A DNA stretch of 62,638 bases, from positions 1-62,638 of the forward strand of contig CAJFNQ010000027.1 in assembly GCA_904394975.1 (NCBI GenBank), written 5' to 3'. Origin of the DNA: Metaruminococcus_A gallistercoris. Its GTDB lineage: Bacteria; Bacillota; Clostridia; Oscillospirales; Ruminococcaceae. A program made the translations under genes and the position numbers. Positions 32,901 through 41,910 of this stretch are shown one piece after another; within the stretch, counting starts at the first letter, position 1; each line of letters begins with the position of its first letter. The notes beneath the pieces were generated by a model. It saw only the letters and a list, made by a program, of their open reading frames with translations, did not search any database and was not told the DNA's origin.

Positions 32901-34103
32901 ATGAACGCATTTAAAATTCGCGAAGATTTGTATTATGTTGGGGTCTTAAACCCGAATCTGCGTGTTTTTGATATTGTTATGAAGACCGATTACGGTACTT
33001 CCTATAATTCGTATTTGATCAAAGGCAGCGAAAAAACGGCATTGGTGGAAACAGCACATCTGAAATCCGTTGATTATTTTATGGACAATGTCAAATCGAT
33101 TGCCGATGTGGATAAAATTGATTACATCATTATGAATCACAACGAGCCGGATCACTCTGGTTCCATTGCCAAGCTGGCGGAACTCAATCCGAATATTACG
33201 GTTGTAGTATCTCAGGCTGGGTCGATTTACTTAAAAAATATCACCAATAATCCGAACGTGAACTACAAGGTTGTAAAAGACGGTGAGAGCATTGATTTGG
33301 GCGGACGTGAACTGAAATTCATCAGCGCTCCGTTTTTGCATTGGCCGGATTCTATGTTCACTTGGGTGCCGGACATGAAAGTCCTCTTTACCTGCGACTT
33401 CCTGGGTTCCCATTACTGCGAACCGCAGATTATGGATACTAAGATTACTCATCCCGTGGCTTATGAAACCGCGATGAAGGGCTATTATGATGCGATTTTT
33501 GGGCCGTTCAAACCGTATGTGCTCAAAGGTCTGGAAAAAATTGACCCGCTGGATGTGGAATATGCTTGCACCAGCCACGGTCCGGTGCTGACCAAAGGCG
33601 GCTTGCTGGAAAAGGTAAAAGAGCAGTACCGCGTGTGGAGCACTCCGGTCGCCAAAGCGCACAAGACTGTTCCGGTGTTTTATTGTTCTGCGTACGGAAA
33701 TACTGAGTTGCTCGCGAAAGCGATTGCTGAGGGTGTAAAAGAAGTTATTCCGGATGCGGAAGTTACCCTTTACAATGTCATTGAGCACGATATGGGTGAG
33801 ATGGCGGCAGCCCTGAACGGTTCGGATGGATTCCTCATCGGTTCTCCGACCCTCAACAAGGATGCTCTTCCGCCGATTTGGATTCTGCTTGCGCACGTGG
33901 ATGCGGTCAACATCGCAAAACGTCCGGTCGCATTGTTCGGTTCTTACGGCTGGAGCGGTGAAGCGGTCCCGAATTTGACCGAGCGGCTGAAAGGTTTGAA
34001 GGTCAACCTGTTTGAAAAGAACTTCCGTGTTGTATTTGTTCCTTCTGAAGAGGATTTGAAAAACGCGAAAGAATTTGGCCGGGAGTTTGCGGCGACTTTG
34101 TAA
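32901..34103 (+). CDS. Flavodiiron protein (A-type flavoprotein, O2/NO reductase)
   Basis: A 400-residue cytoplasmic enzyme that reduces O2 to water or NO to N2O, protecting anaerobes. The N-terminal metallo-beta-lactamase-like domain (1-245) has the diiron ligands in NHNEPDHSGS (about H79, E81, D83, H84), a downstream His in HWPDSM and Asp in TCDFLGSH. The C-terminal flavodoxin domain (about 250-400) begins VPVFYCSAYGNTE with the FMN phosphate loop and has SPTLNKDALPP and GSYGWSGEA. ATG 32901 has AGGAGG 7 bases upstream. The in-frame extension from 32757 overlaps rubredoxin and is rejected. Rubredoxin is the natural electron donor. Confidence 0.96.
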   Translation: MNAFKIREDLYYVGVLNPNLRVFDIVMKTDYGTSYNSYLIKGSEKTALVETAHLKSVDYFMDNVKSIADVDKIDYIIMNHNEPDHSGSIAKLAELNPNITVVVSQAGSIYLKNITNNPNVNYKVVKDGESIDLGGRELKFISAPFLHWPDSMFTWVPDMKVLFTCDFLGSHYCEPQIMDTKITHPVAYETAMKGYYDAIFGPFKPYVLKGLEKIDPLDVEYACTSHGPVLTKGGLLEKVKEQYRVWSTPVAKAHKTVPVFYCSAYGNTELLAKAIAEGVKEVIPDAEVTLYNVIEHDMGEMAAALNGSDGFLIGSPTLNKDALPPIWILLAHVDAVNIAKRPVALFGSYGWSGEAVPNLTERLKGLKVNLFEKNFRVVFVPSEEDLKNAKEFGREFAATL

Positions 34104-34120
34104 AGATAAATGAACCTGTT

Positions 34121-34151
34121 AAAAAGGAAGGCATGTGTGCCTTCCTTTTTT
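34121..34151 (+). terminator. Terminator after the flavodiiron gene
   Basis: AAAAAGGAAGGCA pairs with TGCCTTCCTTTTT over a TGTG loop and ends in T residues, 17 bases past the stop. Confidence 0.9.
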
Positions 34152-34165
34152 GCTTGTGATAATTA

Positions 34166-34195
34166 AAAACGTCTCCGAAAAAGCGGAGACGTTTT
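34166..34195. terminator. Second, bidirectional terminator facing the CAP lipoprotein gene
   Basis: AAAACGTCTCCG pairs with CGGAGACGTTTT over AAAAAG with T/A runs on both flanks. On minus it follows the CAP-protein gene by about 75 bases. Confidence 0.85.
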
Positions 34196-34268
34196 TGATA
34201 ACGCAGTATATCATGTGTTATGCGTTGCGGTGTAATGGGAGAAGAATCAGCTTTTTTGCTGAAACCGT

Positions 34269-35123
34269 TTATCCCCCGAAGGTCTGTGTCCAGTAATACG
34301 CACCGTTTTCCAAATAACAGCCAACTCCGATGTATTGAAAATCGGTACTTAAAATATTTGCCCGGTGGCCATCCGAATTCATCCAAGCCTCCATGACTGA
34401 TTCCGGCGTTGAAAATCCGTAGGCGATGTTTTCACCCGCTGCCATATATCCGAAGCCGATTACGCTGTTCAAGGGGTCGGAACCGTCCGGCCGCTGATGG
34501 GCGAACAGGCTGGGAAGTTCGGTGCTTCTGGTGTAGGCGAACGTGTTCAGGTCGCCGGCGGCTTGAAGAGGTGCAAGCCCGTTTTTGCTGCGTTCTTCAT
34601 TTACAAGCTGGATTACCCGCGCTGAAAACGAAGAGGTATCGATTGCTTTGGGAATAGATTGCGCCTCCGTATACCCACACCGCGTACAGGTCCGTTCTTT
34701 GCGTCCCTCGGAAGTCGTTGTTGCTTCTGCTGTAACTGTCCAGCCGGTGAAACTGTGGCCAAGTGCGGGGATTTCATCTTCGGTATAGCTGTTTCCGCAG
34801 GAGCAGGTGAAGGTGGTGTATCCGCTGGAAGTGCAGGTGGGAGATATTACACTGGCTGTGTAATTGTGGGTATGCTTGGATTGCATCTGTGAAGATTCGG
34901 ACTGCTGATTGTTCTGCGGCGGTGTTTTTGCCGAATCACCGGCGTCTGTATCGCTTTGTGAAGCGGATTCTTCCTCGGAAAGATCGTCACTTTGAGATAA
35001 CAAATCGTCCAGAGTAATGGATGAGCCGGACGAGTTTGATTCGATTTGACTCTGCTGGCAGCCGGACAGAAAAATAAAACTGACCAACAGAGTGATCAGC
35101 AGAAAAGAACGTGATTTTTTCAT
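34269..35123 (-). CDS. CAP-domain (SCP/PR-1-like) lipoprotein with Cys-pair repeats
   Basis: A 284-residue exported lipoprotein. The lipobox LSGC puts the lipidated Cys near residue 21. A Ser/Gln-rich linker follows (about 22-85). Two tandem Cys modules (about 85-165) read SPTCTSSGYTTFTCSCG and ERTCTRCGYTEA around GHSFTGW, a pattern of clostridial surface proteins. The C-terminal CAP domain (about 170-284) includes LVNEERSKNGLAPL, FAHQRPDGS, GENIAYGF and HRANILSTDFQYIGVG, retaining the usual His/Glu sites. CAP proteins of Firmicutes often take part in spore or envelope functions; the role here is unknown. It is a single-gene unit on minus. Confidence 0.88.
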   Translation of the reverse strand: MKKSRSFLLITLLVSFIFLSGCQQSQIESNSSGSSITLDDLLSQSDDLSEEESASQSDTDAGDSAKTPPQNNQQSESSQMQSKHTHNYTASVISPTCTSSGYTTFTCSCGNSYTEDEIPALGHSFTGWTVTAEATTTSEGRKERTCTRCGYTEAQSIPKAIDTSSFSARVIQLVNEERSKNGLAPLQAAGDLNTFAYTRSTELPSLFAHQRPDGSDPLNSVIGFGYMAAGENIAYGFSTPESVMEAWMNSDGHRANILSTDFQYIGVGCYLENGAYYWTQTFGG

Positions 35124-35182
35124 AGGCAGCCTTTTTCTCCTTTTTATTCGCCGTTAAAGATATGGCGTATATATCATTTTTT

Positions 35183-35211
35183 GTTATACCATGAAACCGG
35201 AAAAAATACAA
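35183..35211 (-). promoter_or_regulatory. Candidate promoter of the CAP lipoprotein gene
   Basis: The minus strand reads TTGTAT, a 17-base spacer and TATAAC, 60 bases ahead of the start. The -35 is weak. Confidence 0.4.
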
Positions 35212-35289
35212 TTCCTTTTCGTGGCAGCCATTTCGTTTGTTCGATGAAAAGTGTGGCTGCACTTTTCCTTTTTATTCAAGATTTATCCA

Positions 35290-35318
35290 TTGATTCGTTT
35301 TTTGAAAAATGATATACT
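35290..35318 (+). promoter_or_regulatory. Promoter of the miaB-to-transketolase cluster
   Basis: TTGATT (35290-35295), a 17-base spacer and TATACT (35313-35318), 56 bases before the miaB start. A TATAAT directly downstream (35320) has no -35 at the right distance. Confidence 0.6.
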
Positions 35319-35374
35319 TTATAATGTATTTTTATAAAGAAATATTAAAAAAATAGTAGATAGAGGTTGTATTT

Positions 35375-36769
35375 TTGAATCATTCAAACTGCGTTTCAGT
35401 GGATTATACTGCTCTTGCACGCGAATGCGTCCGCCGGCGCATTTCCGACCATCCGCCGCTTGCTATGCTGCACTCGTTTGGGTGCCAGCAGAATGTGAAC
35501 GACGGGGAAAAACTGCGCGGAATGCTTGCGGAGATCGGCTACGGTTTTACCGATTCTCCGGACCAGGCGGATATCGTTATCTTTAATACCTGCGCTGTGC
35601 GTGAAAACGCGGAAGACCGGGTATTTGGCAACATTGGTCAGCTCAAGCACTGCAAGGAGCACAATCCAAATCTGATTATTGGAATCTGTGGCTGCATGGT
35701 CGAACAGGAGCATATCAGCGAGCGGATCAAAAAGAGCTATCCTTACGTCAATCTGGTGTTCGGAACCCATGCACTTTCGCGATTCCCGGAACTTCTCTAC
35801 CGCGAGCTTACCACAGGAAAGCGGATCTTCGATGCAAAACAGGAAGACGGTACCGTAGTAGAAGGGCTTCCGGTTCGCAGGGAAGACCCTTATAAAGCGT
35901 TTGTTCCGGTTATGTACGGCTGCAATAATTTTTGTACTTACTGCATTGTGCCGTATGTCCGGGGAAGGGAGCGTTCACGCAAACCGGAAGATGTTCTTGC
36001 GGAGGTGAAGGGCCTTGTGGCGGACGGCTATAAGGAAATCATGCTGCTTGGGCAGAACGTCAACTCATATGGGAAAAACCTGGAACAGCCGGTCCGTTTC
36101 GCAGAACTTCTGCGGATGGTGAACGATGTGGAAGGGGATTTCCGCATTCGTTTTATGACTTCTCATCCGAAGGACGCCACCCATGAACTGATTGACGCAG
36201 TTGCGGAATGTGAGAAGGTCTGTAAGCAGATTCACCTTCCGGTGCAGAGCGGCTCGAACCGCATATTAAAAGAGATGAACCGCCATTATACGGTGGAAGA
36301 GTATCTTTCTCTGATTGAGTATGCAAAACAGCGGATTCCCGGCGTGGCGCTTTCCAGTGATATTATCGTGGGCTTTCCCGGTGAGACTTATGAGGACTTT
36401 GAACAGACACTGGAACTTGTGAAACAGGTGGATTATCATCTGTTGTATACGTTCATTTATTCCAAACGGGCAGGCACGAAAGCCGCGGAGATGGATGACC
36501 CCATCCCCGCTAAGGAAAAATCCCGCTGGTTCCAGCAGCTTCTGGAGGTACAGCGTGGGTGCAGTATCCGGCATAACCAGAGTTATGTTGGTCAAACGCT
36601 TCGTGTTCTGGTAGATGGACCGGGCCGTGTGGAAGACGGTTTTGTTTCCGGCAGGACCGAACATAATATGATCGTTGATTTTAAAGGGGACAGATCACTG
36701 ATTGGTCAGTTTGTTTCCGTTAAAATAACCGGGGCTCTCAACTGGGCGCTGGTGGGAGAAAAAATATAA
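35375..36769 (+). CDS. miaB: tRNA-2-methylthio-N6-dimethylallyladenosine synthase
   Basis: A 464-residue radical-SAM methylthiotransferase that converts i6A37 to ms2i6A37 in tRNA. The N-terminal UPF0004 domain has three Cys sites: SFGCQQN, NTCAVRE and GICGCM. The radical-SAM cluster is CNNFCTYC (about residue 188), followed by VPYVRGRERSR. A TRAM domain ends the protein (VDGPGRVEDGFVSGR). The start is TTG with AGAGG about 9 bases upstream. The i6A substrate is made by MiaA, encoded 5 kb downstream in the same cluster. Confidence 0.96.
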   Translation: MNHSNCVSVDYTALARECVRRRISDHPPLAMLHSFGCQQNVNDGEKLRGMLAEIGYGFTDSPDQADIVIFNTCAVRENAEDRVFGNIGQLKHCKEHNPNLIIGICGCMVEQEHISERIKKSYPYVNLVFGTHALSRFPELLYRELTTGKRIFDAKQEDGTVVEGLPVRREDPYKAFVPVMYGCNNFCTYCIVPYVRGRERSRKPEDVLAEVKGLVADGYKEIMLLGQNVNSYGKNLEQPVRFAELLRMVNDVEGDFRIRFMTSHPKDATHELIDAVAECEKVCKQIHLPVQSGSNRILKEMNRHYTVEEYLSLIEYAKQRIPGVALSSDIIVGFPGETYEDFEQTLELVKQVDYHLLYTFIYSKRAGTKAAEMDDPIPAKEKSRWFQQLLEVQRGCSIRHNQSYVGQTLRVLVDGPGRVEDGFVSGRTEHNMIVDFKGDRSLIGQFVSVKITGALNWALVGEKI

Positions 36770-36785
36770 ATTTTTGGAGGGCATT

Positions 36786-37190
36786 ATGAATTTAATCAAA
36801 CAGGCACGTGAAATGGGTAAGATGATTCAGGCATCTGAAGAGTACAAACGTCTTCAGGCAGCAAAAGAGAAGAACGACAACGATACCGAGCTTCAGGATC
36901 TGATCGGTCAGTTCAATCTCAAACGCATGGAACTTAACAATCAGCTCGCAAAATCCGACAAGGACGATGAAAAGCTGGAAAAACTCAACCATGAGATGCG
37001 CGACCTTTACCAGAAGGTCATGACCAACCAGAACATGGCAGAGTATGAGCAGGCGAAAAATGAGATGGACATGCTCATGAATCAGGTCAACACCATTCTT
37101 GTCATGTGTGTAAACGGCGAAGACCCGGATACTTGTGACCCGGCACCGTCCTGCACCGGAAGCTGTTCTACCTGCGGCGGCTGCCACTAA
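36786..37190 (+). CDS. YlbF/YmcA family protein with Cys-rich tail
   Basis: A 134-residue, mostly helical protein of the Com_YlbF family. In Bacillus these form the Y-complex, which supports RNase Y-mediated mRNA maturation. Helices are visible in IKQAREMGKMIQASEEYKRL and DDEKLEKLNHEMRDLYQKVM. The C-terminus carries an added tail, CDPAPSCTGSCSTCGGCH, six cysteines that could bind a metal or Fe-S cluster. In Bacillus YlbF/YmcA also bind Fe-S clusters, so this fits. ATG 36786 has GGAGG 5 bases upstream. It lies between miaB and mutS. Confidence 0.88.
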   Translation: MNLIKQAREMGKMIQASEEYKRLQAAKEKNDNDTELQDLIGQFNLKRMELNNQLAKSDKDDEKLEKLNHEMRDLYQKVMTNQNMAEYEQAKNEMDMLMNQVNTILVMCVNGEDPDTCDPAPSCTGSCSTCGGCH

Positions 37191-37249
37191 ACAACAAAAC
37201 ACGGCGGAAAACCTGCCGCTAAACGGTTTGACTGACAAATTTTTGGACG

Positions 37250-39868
37250 GTGATGATGTTGGCGACCCTTTCCCCTATGATGCAGCAGTATCTGGCAATC
37301 AAAGAACAGCACAAAGACCAGATTCTGTTTTTCCGGCTGGGCGATTTTTATGAAATGTTTTTTGATGACGCAAAGCTCGCGTCCCGGGAACTGGAGCTGA
37401 CTCTCACCGGAAGAGACTGCGGCTTGGAGGAACGCGCGCCCATGTGCGGCGTTCCTTACCACAGCTGTGATGTTTACATTAAAAGACTCATTGATAAAGG
37501 CTATAAAGTTGCCATCTGTGAACAGATGGAAAATCCGGCGACTGCAAAAGGAATCGTTAAGCGCGATATTGTGCGCATTGTAACGCCGGGCACGGTTACC
37601 GACAATACCATGCTGGACGAAGCGAAAAACAACTACATCGCCAGCATTTTTGTACATAAAAAATCATACGCCGTTTCGTTTGCGGATGTTTCCACCGGTG
37701 AGATTCACCTCACCTACCGCACCGATTCCGGCTTTGAGCAGGAAGTCATCAACGAGCTTTCCCGGTTTATGCCTTCGGAAGTGCTGATGAACGAAGCCTG
37801 CCTGTCTCTCAAAGAACTGAATTCATTTTTAAAAGAGCGTCTTTCCTGTGTGGTGGATATTGCAGACCGCGATGAATGCGTACCGGACCGAGCGGAGCAA
37901 CATCTCAAGCATCATTTTTCAGAGAATCCCGCGCTGCTTGAGCCGGTGAAGGTTTCCGAGGAAGCGGTCATCTCGCTGGGTGTCCTGTTGGGATATATCG
38001 ACACCACTCAGCGTCAGGGCGGCAAACGGATCGTCAGTTTACAGGTCTATCATAACGAACAGTATATGACGCTGGACATGAACGCCCGGCGGAATCTGGA
38101 ATTGACAGAGACCATGCGCAACAAAGAGAAAAAAGGCTCGCTTTTGTGGGTGCTTGACCGCACCAGGACCTCCATGGGGAAGCGGCGGCTGCGCAAGGTG
38201 CTGGAACAGCCGCTTTTGAATATCGCGCAGATCACCAAGCGTCATTCCGCGGTGGAGGAATTGCTGGAGAATTCCATTCTTCGTTCCCGCCTTGGAGAGC
38301 TGCTAAACGATGTTTACGATCTGGAACGTCTCATGACCCGCGTGATCTACCGTTCGGCGGGGCCGAGGGATTTAAAAGCTCTCAGCTTTTCAGCAGCGCG
38401 CTTGCCGGAGATCAAAGAATGCCTTTCAGGCTGCAAGGCGGGGCTTTTGAAAGAGCTCAACGATGAGATCGACACCATGCAGGAGATCCGCACGATGGTC
38501 GATCGCGCCATTGTGGACCAGCCTCCCGTCAACCTAAAAGAGGGCGGCGTGATTCGTACGGGCTTTCACGCGGAGCTAGATGAGCTGCGGGATTTGTACA
38601 CCAATGCCAAACAGTATATCGCGTCCATTGAAGAGCACGAAAAGGAAGCTACCGGCATTAAAAACCTGAAGGTTGGTTATAACCGGGTATTCGGTTATTA
38701 CATAGAGGTCACCAAGTCAAATATTGATTTGGTGCCGGAACATTATATCCGCAAACAAACTCTCGCGAACTGTGAGCGGTATATCACCCAGGAACTCAAG
38801 GATTTGGAACAGAAGGTTCTTCACGCAAGCGAGCGGATGATCCTTCTGGAACAGGGCATTTTCGATGAGCTTTGTGTGTTTGTCGCCCAGAAGCTCACCG
38901 AGGTGCAGGCGACCGCTTCGGCGGTTTCCATGCTGGACGTTCTCTGTTCCTTTGCGGAAGTATCCTTTGAACACCATTACGTACGTCCTCAGTTTACCAC
39001 GGAGGATAAAATCGATATTAAAGACGGACGGCATCCGGTTGTAGAACAGCTTTCCGGCGGAATGTTTGTTCCAAATGACGCGCGGTTTGACAGCTCACAG
39101 AACCGTGTGCTGATCATCACCGGGCCGAACATGGCGGGTAAATCCACCTATATGCGCCAGAATGCGCTCATCCTTTTGATGGCGCAGATTGGCTGCTTTG
39201 TTCCGGCGCGTTCCGCGCTGCTGACGGTGGTGGATAAAATCTTCACCCGTGTCGGCGCTTCGGATGATCTCGCTTCCGGCCAGTCTACTTTTATGGTAGA
39301 GATGAGTGAGGTGGCGGATATTCTGCACAACGCAACCCCTCGCAGCTTTGTGATTCTGGACGAGATCGGGCGAGGTACTTCTACCTTTGACGGCATGAGC
39401 ATCGCGCGTGCAGTGATTGAATACATCATCCAGTCCCGTGGTCTCAAATGCAAAACCATGTTTGCCACCCATTACCATGAACTGACCGCTTTGGATGAAA
39501 TTTATCCCTGCGTCAAGAACTACAGTGTCGCGGTGAAGAAGCGCGGCGATGATATTACTTTCCTGCGCAAGATTATTCCTGGTGGAGCGGATGACAGCTA
39601 CGGCATTGAGGTCGCTCAGCTCGCCGGTATCCCAAAAGGGGTCATTTCCCGGGCAAAAGAGGTGCTGGCGGAGATTGAATCCGGCGCATCGGCTCCGCGG
39701 AAATCATCCGCTCAGCCAAAGGAAGAGATTCCTCAGCAGATTACGTTCGGCCCTTCCGGCCAGTCTGCTGTGCTGGAGAAAATCCGGGCGATTGAGTTGG
39801 ATACGCTAACGCCGATTGAAGCGCTTAACAGCCTGTTTGAGCTGAAAAAACTTTTGGATGAATCTTAA
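37250..39868 (+). CDS. mutS: DNA mismatch repair protein MutS
   Basis: An 872-residue mismatch sensor. The N-terminal mismatch-binding domain has the Phe-X-Glu motif in FFRLGDFYEMFFDDA (about residue 30). Connector, clamp and lever segments follow. The C-terminal ABC ATPase has Walker A GPNMAGKSTYMRQ (about 625), FMVEMSEVADIL, Walker B FVILDEIGRGTSTFDG and FATHYHEL. The start is ambiguous: GTG 37250 and ATG 37253 or 37256 are in frame, and the best SD-like bases (GGTGAT) overlap them. Other MutS proteins begin just before LSPMMQQY, so any of these is acceptable. MutL follows. Confidence 0.96.
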   Translation: MMMLATLSPMMQQYLAIKEQHKDQILFFRLGDFYEMFFDDAKLASRELELTLTGRDCGLEERAPMCGVPYHSCDVYIKRLIDKGYKVAICEQMENPATAKGIVKRDIVRIVTPGTVTDNTMLDEAKNNYIASIFVHKKSYAVSFADVSTGEIHLTYRTDSGFEQEVINELSRFMPSEVLMNEACLSLKELNSFLKERLSCVVDIADRDECVPDRAEQHLKHHFSENPALLEPVKVSEEAVISLGVLLGYIDTTQRQGGKRIVSLQVYHNEQYMTLDMNARRNLELTETMRNKEKKGSLLWVLDRTRTSMGKRRLRKVLEQPLLNIAQITKRHSAVEELLENSILRSRLGELLNDVYDLERLMTRVIYRSAGPRDLKALSFSAARLPEIKECLSGCKAGLLKELNDEIDTMQEIRTMVDRAIVDQPPVNLKEGGVIRTGFHAELDELRDLYTNAKQYIASIEEHEKEATGIKNLKVGYNRVFGYYIEVTKSNIDLVPEHYIRKQTLANCERYITQELKDLEQKVLHASERMILLEQGIFDELCVFVAQKLTEVQATASAVSMLDVLCSFAEVSFEHHYVRPQFTTEDKIDIKDGRHPVVEQLSGGMFVPNDARFDSSQNRVLIITGPNMAGKSTYMRQNALILLMAQIGCFVPARSALLTVVDKIFTRVGASDDLASGQSTFMVEMSEVADILHNATPRSFVILDEIGRGTSTFDGMSIARAVIEYIIQSRGLKCKTMFATHYHELTALDEIYPCVKNYSVAVKKRGDDITFLRKIIPGGADDSYGIEVAQLAGIPKGVISRAKEVLAEIESGASAPRKSSAQPKEEIPQQITFGPSGQSAVLEKIRAIELDTLTPIEALNSLFELKKLLDES

Positions 39869-39940
39869 ACCGTGTATCAAAACAATTCGTAAATATTAAA
39901 GCCACAACAAGACGATGATTTTAAAACAGGAGGCGGAACG

Positions 39941-41908
39941 TTGCCGAAGATCAATGTATTATCCAAACAGGTAGCAGAGCAGATCGCGGCCGGCGAAGTG
40001 ATCGACCGCCCGGCGTCTGTGGTCAAAGAACTGGTGGAAAACTCGATTGATGCGGGTGCGACACTGGTCACCGTAGAGATCAAAAAAGGCGGCGTGGATT
40101 ATATCCGCATCACCGACAACGGCTGCGGAATATCCGCTGAAGATGTTCCAACGGCGTTTCTCCGTCACGCAACCAGTAAGGTTTCAACTGAGCTGGATCT
40201 CAACCATATTGCAACGCTTGGGTTCCGCGGAGAAGCGCTGGCTTCAGTCTGTGCTGTCTCCAAAGTGGATATGCTTACCAAAACGCCGGATGATGCGTTC
40301 GGCACCCATATTCGAATGGAGGGCGGGGAGCAGGTTCTTTTGGAAGAGAGCGGTTGTCAGCAGGGTACAACAATTGTCATCCGCGATTTGTTTTACAATG
40401 TGCCCGCCAGGCTCAAATTTTTAAAGAAAGATGTTTCGGAAGCCAATGCGGTGGCAACGGTACTCAATCGCATTGCACTATCCAACCCCGGCATTTCGTT
40501 TACGCTGATCCGGGATAATCAGAAAACCCTTCAGACACCGGGTGACGGAAAACTGTATTCGGCCATCTACGCGGTTTACGGCAAAGCGTTTGCGCAGACG
40601 CTCATGCCAGTGGAATATTCCTTTGGCGAGATTCATGTAAAAGGGTATTCCAGCATCCCTACCAATGCCCGGCCAAATCGTTCCATGCAGAACTTTTTTG
40701 TAAATGGACGTTATGTCAGATCCCGCACCTGTTCTTCTGCTCTGGATGAGGGGTACCATCATTCTATGATGGTTGGAAAGTTTCCGGCCTGTGTGCTTAA
40801 CCTCACGGTTCCGTATGATTTTGTGGATGTAAACGTTCATCCAACCAAAACAGAAGTGCGGTTTATCAATGAAAAAAGTGTGTTTGACAGTTTGTATTTC
40901 GCGGTAAAAAGCGCCATTGCTGAAAACAACAGACAATCCTTTCAGCCTGCCGAACCGGCTGTACGCGCAAAATCCCCGTCGCCGTTTTTTGAGGATAGAG
41001 GCGTTCAGCAGATGTTTGAGCCGGACAGCCTCGCAAAGCAGGTTGCTCAGCGAATTCATCTGGAATCCTCATCGGATGGGGTAGTTGTGCCGGCAGTGGA
41101 AGAAAAAGAGCGGGTTCAGCCAAAACAGTATTCTGCTTCGTCGCCTGTCTCATCAGGACAGAAGGTGGCACACCCGGTTTCGCAGTATCGGTTCCGTGAG
41201 GATTCCGGCGTTTCCGACCCGTTTGCAGGCAGTACCTTTGAATTCTTGAAACCCGAAATGCTTCAGCCATCCTCCCAGATACAGGAGAAAGAAATTCCGG
41301 CTGATCTGCCGGATGATCCGGCTCCATCCGCGGAGCCGCCTAAGGAACCTGTCCGGGTGATCGGCGAGGTGTTTCAAACCTATATCATTGCACAGGTTGG
41401 CGATGCCATGCTGATGATTGATAAACACGCGGCGCATGAGCGGATTCTTTATGAACAGCTGCGCTCGGAAAGAAAACCGCTCGATCATCAGGTGTTGTTG
41501 TCTCCCTTTACAGTGGCCCTGTCGCCGGAAGAATGTGACGTGGTACTTTCGAATCTGTCACTTGTTGACAGCCTTGGTTTTCTGGTGGAGGATTTCGGCG
41601 GTTCCATGCTGTATGTGCGTGAGATCCCGGTCCTGCTCGATCAGCACGATGCTTCGCAGCTGCTTGCCGAGATCGCGCTGAATTTAAAGAACAACAAAAT
41701 GGATCCTGCGCCTCATGTGCTGGATGATCTTTATCATTCGGTAGCCTGTAAGGCAGCGGTGAAAGCGCATGATATTAATATGCCGGAAGAGCTTCAGGCG
41801 TTGGCGGAGCGTGTCTACTACGATGAAGCCATTCGTTATTGTCCGCATGGGCGTCCGGTTCTTCAGGTTTGGCCGCAGTCAAAAATAAAGCGTATGTTTG
41901 GAAGGTAA
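39941..41908 (+). CDS. mutL: DNA mismatch repair endonuclease MutL
   Basis: A 655-residue partner of MutS. The GHKL ATPase domain (1-330) has VVKELVENSIDAG, DNGCGI, GFRGEAL and GTTIVIRDLFYNVPAR. A variable linker (about 340-460) is Pro/Ser-rich. The C-terminal dimerisation/nuclease domain has MIDKHAAHERILYE, the metal motif DQHA(X)2E(X)4E with Lys for Gln, and CPHGRPVLQVW. This suggests an active endonuclease MutL, as usual in bacteria without MutH. The start codon is TTG, supported by AGGAGG 6 bases upstream. MiaA starts 2 bases after the stop. Confidence 0.97.
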   Translation: MPKINVLSKQVAEQIAAGEVIDRPASVVKELVENSIDAGATLVTVEIKKGGVDYIRITDNGCGISAEDVPTAFLRHATSKVSTELDLNHIATLGFRGEALASVCAVSKVDMLTKTPDDAFGTHIRMEGGEQVLLEESGCQQGTTIVIRDLFYNVPARLKFLKKDVSEANAVATVLNRIALSNPGISFTLIRDNQKTLQTPGDGKLYSAIYAVYGKAFAQTLMPVEYSFGEIHVKGYSSIPTNARPNRSMQNFFVNGRYVRSRTCSSALDEGYHHSMMVGKFPACVLNLTVPYDFVDVNVHPTKTEVRFINEKSVFDSLYFAVKSAIAENNRQSFQPAEPAVRAKSPSPFFEDRGVQQMFEPDSLAKQVAQRIHLESSSDGVVVPAVEEKERVQPKQYSASSPVSSGQKVAHPVSQYRFREDSGVSDPFAGSTFEFLKPEMLQPSSQIQEKEIPADLPDDPAPSAEPPKEPVRVIGEVFQTYIIAQVGDAMLMIDKHAAHERILYEQLRSERKPLDHQVLLSPFTVALSPEECDVVLSNLSLVDSLGFLVEDFGGSMLYVREIPVLLDQHDASQLLAEIALNLKNNKMDPAPHVLDDLYHSVACKAAVKAHDINMPEELQALAERVYYDEAIRYCPHGRPVLQVWPQSKIKRMFGR

Positions 41909-41910
41909 TT

